Assembly: GCA_937880585.1 (NCBI GenBank)
Contig: CALFMR010000190.1
Span: 1 to 7,522, forward strand
Direction: 5' to 3'
Source: an uncultured Acidobacteriota bacterium
GTDB lineage: Bacteria; Acidobacteriota; Vicinamibacteria; Vicinamibacterales; SCN-69-37
DNA: 7,522 bases
The notes beneath the pieces are model-generated. The model was not told the DNA's origin, searched no databases, and worked only from the letters and a program-made list of their open reading frames with translations. A program made the translations under genes and the position numbers. Of this stretch, positions 1-7,522 are shown one piece after another. Numbering within the stretch: position 1 is the stretch's first letter; each line of letters starts with the position of its first letter.

Positions 1-1120
1 GAGCAGGCCGCGGGCGCGGCGAAGTGGCCGGCGCCGCGAGCCTGACGGTCGATCCGAATCCCCGGCATCGTGCGCGCGATACCGTCTCGCGCTTCGAGGA
101 CAACGTCCGCGTCCTCCGCGCCGAGTATCGCACGCTCGCCGATGACGGCCGGACGGGCGAGTTCGTCGTCTCGGCCGCCGACTGGCTCCTGGACAATTTC
201 CATCTCGTCACCTCCGAGATCGTCGAGATCCGGCGCAACCTTCCCCGCGCCTACTACCGCACGCTGCCGACGATTGCCGCGCGCGAGCACGGCGGCGAGG
301 CGCGCATCTACGCGATCGCGGTCGAGCTCGTGCGCCATCGTGACAGCCGGCTGGCGCGCCACGAGCTCATCCAGTTCCTGAACAGCTACCAGCGCGTGGC
401 GCCGCTGACGATCGGCGAGCTCTGGGCGTGGCCGAGCATGCTGAGGCTGGCGCTCATCGAGAACCTGCGCCGGCTGGCCGAAGAGCTGCTGTCGGCCCGC
501 GACGCGCGGCGCGCGGCCGACCGCTACATGACGCACGCCGACAGCGGCCACGCGCGCGATCCGATTCCAGCCGACGCCAGTACGGCGTTCCTCGTCCAGG
601 TCCTGCACCGACTGCGCGAGTACGGCGTCCGCCTGTCGCCGGTGCGGACGGCGGTCGACGAGCATCTCGCCGCGCGGCACACGACGGCGGAAGACACGAT
701 CCGCGATGAGCACCAGCGTCAGGGCATCGCGCAGGTGTCGGTTGCCAACGCGGTGACGAGCCTGCGCCTCTGCGCCACGCTCGACTGGCAGGAGTCGGTC
801 GAAGCCGTCAGTCTCGTCGAGCAGGTGCTCCAGCGCGATCCGGCAGGCGCCTACGGACGCATGGACTTCCTGAGCCGCGACGCGCAGCGGCAGGCGGTCG
901 AGGAACTGGCCGCGCCGAACGGGGAAAGCCAGGTCCGCGTCGCGCTGAAAGCCGTCGAGACGGCGCGTGAGGCGGCGGTCAACAGCTCGATTGCGGATCG
1001 AACGGCGCACGTCGGCTATCACCTGGTGGATGCCGGCCGCCGCAGTCTCGAAGCCGAACTGGCCTACCGGCCGCGGCCGGCCGTCCGGCTCCGTCGCGCG
1101 CTCGTGCGTCACGCGACGAC
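1..1120 (+). other. N-terminal soluble domain of the synthase (5' end missing)
   Basis: Residues 1-370 precede the first membrane helix and match the conserved N-terminal region of NdvB/Cgs proteins. Recognisable family strings are ADWLLDNFHLV (59-69), PRAYYRTLP (near 80-90), YQRVAPLTIGELW (129-141), LIENLRRL (just after), SLVEQVLQRDPAGAYGRMDF (270-289) and VGYHLVDAGRRSLE (337-350). From memory, TM1 of Brucella Cgs starts near residue 420; here it starts near 375, so roughly 40-50 residues are probably missing upstream. In relatives this region is cytoplasmic; its exact biochemical job is less clear than that of the other domains, and I see no catalytic motif in it. Confidence 0.85.
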
Positions 1121-4100
1121 CGCCTATCTCGGGACGATCACGCTCGTGACGGCGCTCCTCGTCGCGGCGGCCGTGCTCTATGCGCGGCACGCAGGCGCGA
1201 CGCCGGCCGTCGTCGTGTTCGTCGCGCTCGTCGTGCTGCTGCCGGCGAGTGACATCGCCGTCTCGTGCGTCCAGCGCCTGGTCGCGCGCGTGCTGCCGCC
1301 CCAGCGCCTGCCGCGCTTCGACTTCTCGCACGGCGTGCCGGACACGGCACGCACGATGGTCATCGTCCCGACGATGCTCACGAGCCTTTCGGCGGTCGAC
1401 ATGATGGTCGAGCACGTGCAGGTGCTGGCCTACGCGAATCTCGATCCGCACGTGCACTTCGCGATCCTGAGCGACTTCACCGACACCAGCGAGGGCGACG
1501 CGCCCGACGACGAGGCCATCCTCGACCAGGCGCGGCGTGGCGTCGAGCGGCTCAACGCCGAGCTCGGGGGCGAACACGGCGATCGCTTCTTCCTCTTCCA
1601 CCGCGATCGCCAGTGGAACGCGGGCGAGGGCGCCTGGATCGGCTGGGAGCGCAAACGCGGAAAGATCGAGGAGTTCAATCGTCTGCTCCGCGGCGCGTCG
1701 GACACGAGCTTCTCGACGCAGGTCGGCGACCTCGACGTGCTGCCGCGCATCCGCTACTGCCTCACACTCGATTCGGACACGCAACTGCCGCGCGATGCGG
1801 CCCGGCGGCTCATCGGCATCATCGCGCACCCGCTCAACCAGGCGCGGTACGATCCGGCGGCCGGGCGCGTCACCGAGGGCTACGGCATCCTGCAGCCGCG
1901 CGTCAGCGTGACGATGGCGAGCGCGGCGGGATCACTCTTCGCGCGCACCTACGCCGGCCACACCGGCGTCGACCCGTACACGACGGCCGTGTCGGACGTC
2001 TATCAGGACCTCTTCCACGAGGGCATCTTCACCGGCAAGGGCCTCTACGACGTCGACGCCTTCATCACGGCGCTCGACGGCCGCGTGCCCGAGAACCGGC
2101 TGCTCTCACACGATCTGTTCGAAGGCCTCTACGCGCGTACGGCGCTCGTCACCGACGTCGAAGTCGTCGACGACTACCCGACGAGCGTGCTCGCGCACGC
2201 GCGCCGACAGCACCGGTGGGTCCGCGGCGACTGGCAGATCCTGCGGTGGCTGTTCCCCATCGTGCCGTCGCGGACGGGCCTGCAGCGAAATCGCCTTCCG
2301 GTCATCGCCCGCTGGAAGATCCTCGACAATCTGCGGCGCAGCCTGATCCCGCCGGCCACGCTGGCGTTGCTCGTCTTCGGCTGGACGGTGCTGCCCGGCC
2401 ACCCCATCGTTTGGACGGCCGCGGGTCTTGCGGGGCTCGCGTTGCCGGTGCTCGCGGGCCTCGTCGATGTGCTGCGCGGCCCTCCGCCCGGCCAGTCGGC
2501 GGGCGTGTTCCTGCGCGTGCGGGCGAGCGATCTCCAAACGGACGCGGCGCGCGCGGGCCTGCAACTGGCGTTCATGGCGAACGAAGCGTCCGAGCGGTTG
2601 CACGCGATTGGCGTCACGCTCGTGCGGCTCGGCCTCACGCACCGCGGGCTGCTCGAATGGGAAACGACGGCGGCCAGCTTGGCCCGCAGCGGACCGGCAA
2701 CGCTCGCCGCGTTCGTCCGCGGCATGCTGGCGAGTCCGCTCCTCGCCTTCGCGGCGCTCGTCGGCGTCGCGGTACTCCGCCCGGCGTCATGGCCCGCGGC
2801 CGTCCCCATCCTCGCGCTGTGGATGGCCGCGCCGGGCATCGCGCTGGTCCTCAGCCGTCCGACGACACGGCGGCGCGCCGCGCTGACGCTGCCCGATCGC
2901 GCGTATCTGCTGGCCGTCGCGCGCCGCACGTGGGCCTATTTCGACGCCTTCGCTGGTGAGGGCGACCATGCCCTCCCGCCCGACAACGTGCAAGTCGCGC
3001 CCGATCGCCGCATTGCGCACCGCACGTCGCCGACCAACATCGGCCTGGGCCTGCTGGCCGCGCTGGCCGCGCACGACCTCGACTTCATCGGCGACGCCGA
3101 ACTGGTTCAGCGGATCGATCGCACGCTCACGACGATTGAAGGGCTCGAGGGCTTCAACGGCCATTTGTTGAACTGGTACGACACAGAGACGCTCGAACCG
3201 CTCTGGCCGCGCTACGTCTCGACCGTCGACAGCGGCAACCTGGCCGGCGCGCTGCTGACGCTGTCGGTCGGCCTGCGCGGCCTCGCCCCGTCGCTCGCGG
3301 TGCGTGCGCGCGCGCTGTTCGACGCGATGAACTTCCGATTCCTCTTTGATCCGAAGCGGCAGTTGTTCGCCATCGGCTACCGGCTCGCGGATGCGGACGG
3401 CGCGGCGCGTCTCGATCCGTCGTTCTACGACCTGCTCGCCTCGGAGGCCCGCCTCGCCAGCTTCCTCGCGATCGCCAAGGGCGACGTGCCCGAGATGCAC
3501 TGGTTCCGGCTCGGACGGCCGACGACGAGCGTCGGTGGTTCGCCGGTCCTGCTCTCATGGAGCGCGACGCTCTTCGAGTACCTCATGCCGCTGCTCATCA
3601 TGCGGACGTACCCGAACACGCTGCTCGACGAGTCGTGCCGGCGGGTCGTCGGCCGGCAGATGGACTATGCGGCCGCGCGCCACGTGCCGTGGGGCATCTC
3701 GGAATCGGCCTACAACCTCGTCGACCGGCACGGCACCTATCAGTACAAGGCGTTCGGCATCCCCGGCCTGGGACTCAAACGCGGCCTTGGCGACGAAGTC
3801 GTCGTCGCGCCTTACGCGACGGCGCTGGCGCTCGCCATCGATCCGGTCGCGAGCACGGCCAACCTCCGGCGCCTGGCCGCGCTCGGCGCCGAGGGCGAAT
3901 TCGGTTTCTTCGACGCGATCGACTACACGCGCCGCGGGGCCGACGCGGCGGCCGACGACGCGACCGGCGCGGGCGTCGTCGTGCCGACGTATCTGGCGCA
4001 TCACGAAGGCATGACGCTCGTGGCGATTGCCAACGCGCTTCTCGGCGACCGCATGATCCGGCGCTTTCATGCGGACTCGCGCGTGCGCGCGACCGAAATG

Positions 4101-7100
4101 CTGCTGCAGGAGCGCGTGCCGCGCGACCGGGCGATCATCGAGCCGCGTCCGCTCGACGAGATGCGCGTCGCCGCGCCCGCCTCGTCCATGCCGGTCCGCC
4201 GCTTCCGGTCGCCGCACACGGTGTTCCCGCACACGCAGTTCCTATCGAACGGCAACTACGTCACGTCGGTGACCAACGCGGGCGGCGGCGGCAGCGGATG
4301 GCACGGTTTGCCGGTCACGCGCTGGCGGCGCGACTCGACGTGTGACGCGGAAGGCCAGTTCATCTATCTGCGCGACGTCCGCAGCGACGCGGTGTGGTCG
4401 GCCGGTTATCAGCCGTCACGGCGCGAGCCGGACGACTACACGGTCACCTTCTCCGCCGATCGCGCGACGTTCCGACGGCGCGACGACGACGTGTCGACGC
4501 AGCTCGACATCGCCGTGTCGACCGAGGACGACGTCGAGGTGCGGCGGATCGCGGTGCGCAATCACAGCGTGCGCATCCGCGAGATCGACGTCACGAGCTA
4601 CGCGGAGATCGTCCTCACGCCGGCTGTCGACGACCTGGCCCACCCGGCGTTCGGCAAGCTGTTCGTCGAGACCGAGTATCTGCCCGAGAGCGCCGCGCTG
4701 CTCTGTCATCGCCGTCCGCGCGACCCGCGCGCCCCCGGCGCCTGGGCGTTTCATGCGCTCAGTCTCGAAGGGCGGCCGCAGGGGCCGGTCGAATGGGAGA
4801 GCGACCGTGCGCGCTTCCTCGGGCGCGGGCGCAGTCCCGCCAACCCGCAGGCGCTCGACGGACGACCGCTGTCGGGCACGACCGGGGTCGTCCTCGATCC
4901 GATCGTCAGCCTGCGGCAGCGCATCCGGGTGCTGCCCGGCTCGACCGTCCGGCTGTGCTTCGCGACCGGCATCGCCGGCGATCGCGACACGGCCGAGGCG
5001 CTCGCGCGCAAGTATCACGATCCGAACGCCGCGGCGCGCACGTTCGCGCTCGCGATGACGCGCGCGGAAAGCGGCGTACGCCATCTCAGCATCTCGACCG
5101 ACGAAGCCGTGCTGTTCGACCGGCTCGCCTCCCGCGTGCTCGGCCCCGACCGCTCGCTCCGCGCCGACGCGCGGACCGTTGCGTCGAACGATCTGGGACA
5201 GGCCGGACTGTGGCCGCACGCCATCTCCGGCGATCTGCCGATCCTGCTCGTACGCGTCGGCGACGCCGCGGGATTGCCGCTCGTGCGTCAAGTGCTCCAG
5301 GCGCAGGAATACTGGCGGCTGAAGGGGCTCGTCGCCGACGTCGTGATCGTCAACGAGCATCCGCCCGGCTATCTCGACGAAGTGCAGGCGCAGCTCGCGG
5401 CCGTACTCGACGACGGCCCCTGGAACACGTGGCAGCATCGTCCGGGCGGCGCGTACCTCCTGCGCGCCGATCGCATGAGCCAGGGCGAGCGCGTCCTGCT
5501 CGAGGCCGTGGCGACGGCCGTCCTCCGCGGGGATCGCGGGGACCTGCGCGCCCAGCTCGATCGCCCCGACGCCGCCGAGCCCGTGATCGCGCCCTTCGTA
5601 CCGACCGTCGCGGCGCGCGGCGAGGCCGGCGTCGACGAGCCGGTGCCGGCGCTGACGCTGGCCAATTCGCTGGGCGGCTTCACGGACGACGGGCGCGCCT
5701 ATGTCATCGTCGCCGGCGCCGGGACGGAGACGCCGATGCCGTGGGCCAACGTGATCGCGTCCCCGCACTTCGGCACGATCGTCACCGCGTCGGGCGCGAT
5801 GCACACCTGGTCGGGCAACAGCCGCGAGAACCGGCTGACGCCGTTCGCCAACGACCCGGTCGTCGATCCCACGTCCGAAGCGGTGTTCATCCGCGACGAC
5901 GAGACGGGCGAGGTCTGGTCGCCCACGCCCGGACCGGTGGTCCGCCACCCGGCCAGCGGCCGTTCGGTCGTCACGCATCGCGCGGGACGCACGCGATTCG
6001 CGCGCACGGCGCACGGTATCCGGCACGAGCTGGACGTCTTCGTCGACGCCCGCGACCCGGTGAAGTTCGCGCTGCTGACACTGACCAATCCTGGCACGAC
6101 GCCGCGGCCCCTGAGCGTGTTCCCTTATGTCGAATGGGTGCTCGGCGCGCCGCGGGCAGGTGCGAATCGCCACGTCGTGACGGCGTTCGACGAGGCGAGC
6201 GGCGCCATGGTCGCGCGAAACGCCTACAACCAGGACGCGGCCGGACAGGTCGCGTTCCTCTCGGCGAGCGAACGGCCGGTGTCGTTCTCCGGCGATCGCC
6301 GGGCGTTCGTCGGCCGCAACGGCAGCCTGTCGCGGCCGGCGGCGATGGCGCGCGCGGAGCTGTCCGGCCGTGTCGGCGCCGCGCTCGATCCGTGCTCGGC
6401 GCTGCACCTGCGTTGCGTGCTGCCACCCGGCGCGACGCGACAGTTCGTCGTGATTCTCGGCGCCGCCGGCGACATCGACGCGGTCCGGGATCTCGCCGCC
6501 CGACACGGCAGCGTCGAGGCCGCGATGGCGGCGCGCGACGGGGTCGACGCGTCGTGGACCGATGTGCTCGAGACGATCCAGGTGCGCACGCCCGACGATT
6601 CACTCGACACGCTGCTGAACCACTGGCTGATCTATCAGGCGATGAGCTGCCGGCTGTGGACGCGCGGCGGCTACTACCAGCCGGGCGGCGCGTTCGGCTT
6701 CCGCGATCAATTGCAGGACGTGATGGCGCTGTCGTTCGCCCGCCCGGATCTGACGCGCGCCCACCTGCTACGCGCGGCCGGACGGCAGTTCGTCGCCGGC
6801 GACGTCCAGCACTGGTGGCACGAGCCGGTGGGACGCGGCCTGCGCACGCGCTGTTCGGACGACCTGCTCTGGCTCCCGTTCGTCGTCGCCGAGTACGTGC
6901 GAACGACGGGCGACATGGCGGTACTCGACGAGCGCGTCCCGTTCCTGCACGCGCCGGTGCTCGCGCGCGACGAGCTCGAAGCCTACGGCACACCGGCCGT
7001 CGCCGCCGAGGACGGGACGCTGTTCGATCACTGTGTGCGCGCCGTCGATCGGGGGCAGACCTCCGGCGCGCACGGCCTGCCGCTCTTCGGCACGGGCGAC

Positions 7101-7522
7101 TGGAATGACGGCATGAACCGCGTCGGCCCGGCCGGTCGCGGCGAGAGCACGTGGCTCGGATTCTTCCTCTTCCGCGTGCTCCTCGATGTCGCTGACCTGT
7201 GCGAGCGGCGGCACGATTCGGCACGCGCCTCGCGCTATCGCGACGACGCGCGCCGGCTCGCGCTCCACCTCGAGCTGACCTGGGACGGCGAATGGTACCG
7301 TCGCGGGTATTACGACGACGGCCTGCCGCTGGGATCGGCGCAGAACGACGAGTGCAAGATCGATTCGATTGCGCAGTCGTGGGCCGTGCTCTCGGGCGCC
7401 GTGCCGCGTCCGTTCGCCGAGCGCGCCATGGACGCCGTCCGGACCGCGCTTGTCGCACGCGGTTCGCAGATCCTGCTGCTGCTCGATCCGCCGTTCGACC
7501 ACTCGGCCCAGGACCCGGGCTA
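1..7522 (+). CDS. ndvB: Cyclic beta-1,2-glucan synthase (NdvB/ChvB/Cgs family), partial at both ends
   Basis: This is a giant inner-membrane enzyme that makes cyclic beta-1,2-glucans from UDP-glucose. In characterised relatives these periplasmic glucans serve osmoadaptation and host interaction. The frame with codons starting at base 3 is open to the end (about 2,506 codons; the last two bases, TA, begin a further codon). Domains in fragment residues: soluble N-terminal domain 1-370; TM1-2 about 375-425; GT84 about 447-775; TM3-6 about 782-950; GH189/PF10091-like about 960-1370; first GH94-type sandwich plus linker about 1400-1880; second sandwich about 1885-2185; GH94 barrel 2190 onward. Signature strings include GELW (138), DSD (590), RQHRW (735), HRTSPTNIG (1006), AHHEGM (1332) and GTGDWNDGMN (2363). 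The whole family architecture is present in order with no frameshift seen. The start codon, ribosome site and stop lie outside, so neighbours and regulation cannot be judged. Family assignment is very secure; exact product size and ring size are inferred from relatives. Confidence 0.96.
1122..1280 (+). other. Transmembrane helices 1 and 2
   Basis: Two hydrophobic stretches rich in Leu, Val and Ala occur at about residues 375-393 (from AYLGTITLVTALL) and 401-425 (from TPAVVVFVALVVLLP). A short polar turn containing Arg395 and His396 separates them. A basic cluster precedes the first (arginines at 363-365 and 369), which by the positive-inside rule puts the preceding N-terminal domain in the cytoplasm. 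The pair lies immediately before the GT84 domain, as in Cgs, where the glucosyltransferase domain is cytoplasmic. Boundaries are by eye. Confidence 0.8.
1341..2330 (+). other. GT84 glucosyltransferase catalytic domain
   Basis: This is a GT-A-like processive glucosyltransferase domain using UDP-glucose. It opens with the beta-strand TMVIVPTMLTS (452-462). The motif series D, DxD, E/D, (Q/R)xxRW reported for Brucella Cgs can be traced: LSDFTD (489-494), DSD (590-592, nucleotide-sugar/metal site), SHDLFEG (702-708, with Asp704 and Glu707 as acidic candidates) and RQHRW (735-739), followed by RGDWQ (741-745). Other family strings are FHRDRQWN (532-539), WERKRGK (548-554) and FTGKGLYDVDAF (676-687). 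All the expected acidic and aromatic residues are present, so the domain looks active. It lies between TM2 and TM3, consistent with a cytoplasmic location. Confidence 0.93.
2343..2856 (+). other. Transmembrane helices 3-6
   Basis: Four hydrophobic segments follow the glucosyltransferase domain: about residues 782-798 (IPPATLALLVFGWTVL), 803-821, 911-925 (SPLLAFAALVGVAVL) and 933-950 (AVPILALWMAAPGIALVL). A soluble loop of about 90 residues separates helices 4 and 5. With TM1-2 this gives six helices, the number reported for Brucella Cgs, where both ends are cytoplasmic. The strongly basic stretch after TM6 (arginines around 952-958) also suggests that the following domains face the cytoplasm. 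Boundaries are by eye. Confidence 0.75.
2880..4100 (+). other. GH189 / glycoamylase-like (PF10091) cyclisation domain
   Basis: In characterised synthases this middle domain cyclises the linear beta-1,2-glucan by transglycosylation (family GH189, related to the GH144 and GH162 beta-1,2-glucanases). Family strings run in order: PPDN (992-995), HRTSPTNIG (1006-1014), NWYDTETLEPL (1057-1067), VDSGNLAG (1075-1082), FDPKRQLFAIGY (1115-1126), SFYDLLASEARLASFLAIAK (1140-1159), SWSATLFEYLMP (1185-1196), VPWGISESAYN (1228-1238), YKAFGIPGLGLKRGL (around 1250) and AHHEGM (1332-1337). Glu1148 and Glu1234 are the most likely catalytic pair: both sit in invariant-looking motifs 86 residues apart. Other conserved acidic residues are Glu1192 and Glu1335. 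The family and domain are clear; the residue roles are inference from homology. Confidence 0.88.
4200..5640 (+). other. First GH94-type beta-sandwich module and helical linker
   Basis: This is the first of two copies of the beta-sandwich (GT36/GH94 N-terminal-like) found in NdvB proteins. It starts at TQFLSNGNYVTSVTNAGG (1411-1428) and continues through VTRWRRDST, FIYLRD, DDVEVRRIAVRNHS and a later SLRQRIRVLPGS strand. From about residue 1700 a mostly helical segment follows, with SGDLPILLVRVGD (starting near 1742), EYWRLKGLVADVVIVNEHPP (1769-1788) and GYLDEVQAQL. These strings are familiar from cyclic glucan synthases. The copy has no complete catalytic barrel, so I infer a structural or glucan-binding role rather than phosphorylase activity. 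Confidence 0.75.
5652..7522 (+). other. GH94 glycoside phosphorylase domain (3' end missing)
   Basis: In Brucella Cgs the GH94 region phosphorolyses beta-1,2-gluco-oligosaccharides and thereby limits chain length. Here a second beta-sandwich (about 1884-2185) carries LANSLGGF (1886-1893), PWANVIASPHFG (1913-1924) and WSGNSRENRLTPF (1936-1948). The (alpha/alpha)6 barrel then begins with LNHWLIYQAMSCRLW, GAFGFRDQLQD (2229-2239), QHWWHEPVGRGLRTRCSDD (2269-2287), GTGDWNDGMNRVG (2363-2375) and AQNDECKIDSIAQSWAV (2446-2462). The DWND motif carries the expected general acid, probably Asp2369, and the motifs that line the sugar and phosphate sites are intact. The fragment stops at HSAQDPG (2500-2506), before the conserved region that completes the barrel and the C-terminal sandwich, so completeness cannot be confirmed. 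Confidence 0.93.

Noticed and set aside
428..709. Short plus-strand frames in the first kilobase as possible separate small genes
   Set aside because: The real frame runs through them with NdvB N-terminal motifs (GELW, then SLVEQVLQRDPAG), leaving no room for independent genes and no start signals of note.
1265..2959. Plus-strand open frame of about 564 codons across the GT84 domain
   Set aside because: The same bases in the real frame give DSD, FTGKGLYDVDAF and RQHRW in correct order; this frame gives only Arg/Ala-rich sequence.
4281..4296. GGC-repeat run as a possible microsatellite or regulatory repeat
   Set aside because: It is short, stays in frame and encodes glycines within a known Gly-rich family loop, so a coding explanation suffices.
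4416..6506. Long open frame on the minus strand (about 696 codons) antisense to the GH94 region
   Set aside because: The translation is Arg/Ala/Asp-rich with no recognisable domain, while the opposite strand encodes conserved glucan synthase motifs throughout. Long antisense open frames are expected opposite GC-rich genes.
4394..7108. Long open frame on the plus strand in another frame (about 904 codons)
   Set aside because: It overlaps the real frame completely, has a low-complexity Arg/Gly/Ala composition and no family motifs. It is a frame shadow in GC-rich coding DNA.
5971..7458. Minus-strand open frame of about 495 codons near the 3' end
   Set aside because: Extremely Arg-rich translation without domains, lying opposite the GFRDQLQD and GDWNDG motifs of the GH94 barrel.
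1..7522. Search for promoters, terminators, tRNA/rRNA, CRISPR, insertion sequences or attachment sites
   Set aside because: No intergenic space exists in the window. GC-rich inverted repeats are everywhere at this base composition, and none is followed by a T-run or flanked by target duplications that I could see.

Overview
The window is one long protein-coding stretch on the + strand. A single reading frame (codons starting at position 3, 6, 9 and so on; residue n of the fragment starts at base 3n) stays open from the first bases to the last, about 2,506 codons, with no in-frame stop found by hand translation. It encodes most of a cyclic beta-1,2-glucan synthase of the NdvB/ChvB/Cgs type. 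Both ends lie outside the window. Compared with remembered family lengths (about 2,830-2,870 residues in Sinorhizobium NdvB and Brucella Cgs), some tens of N-terminal residues and about 250-320 C-terminal residues are missing.

Layout, in order: a soluble N-terminal domain (about 1-1120); two transmembrane helices (about 1122-1275); a GT84 glucosyltransferase domain with DSD and RQHRW motifs (about 1341-2330); four more transmembrane helices (about 2343-2855); a GH189/glycoamylase-like (PF10091) domain that in characterised relatives closes the ring (about 2880-4100); a first GH94-type beta-sandwich module plus helical linker (about 4200-5640); and a second GH94 beta-sandwich followed by the (alpha/alpha)6 catalytic barrel with the GTGDWNDGMN motif (about 5650 to the end). 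By family knowledge, the GT84 domain builds beta-1,2-glucan chains from UDP-glucose on a protein-linked intermediate, the middle domain cyclises them by transglycosylation, and the GH94 domain trims chains by phosphorolysis and so sets ring size.

The source is a very GC-rich bacterium (around 70% G+C by eye, with G or C in nearly every third codon position). The protein is rich in Arg and Ala and has very few lysines. This would fit an alphaproteobacterium, Acidobacteriota (for example Vicinamibacteria) or a similar GC-rich lineage. The sequence alone does not settle it, and the gene is widely distributed.

There is no intergenic DNA, so no promoter, terminator, RNA gene, mobile element or CRISPR is visible. 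The other long open frames on both strands are shadows of this gene. I found no previously undescribed system here. The points worth a second look concern active-site residues, composition and lineage of the synthase.
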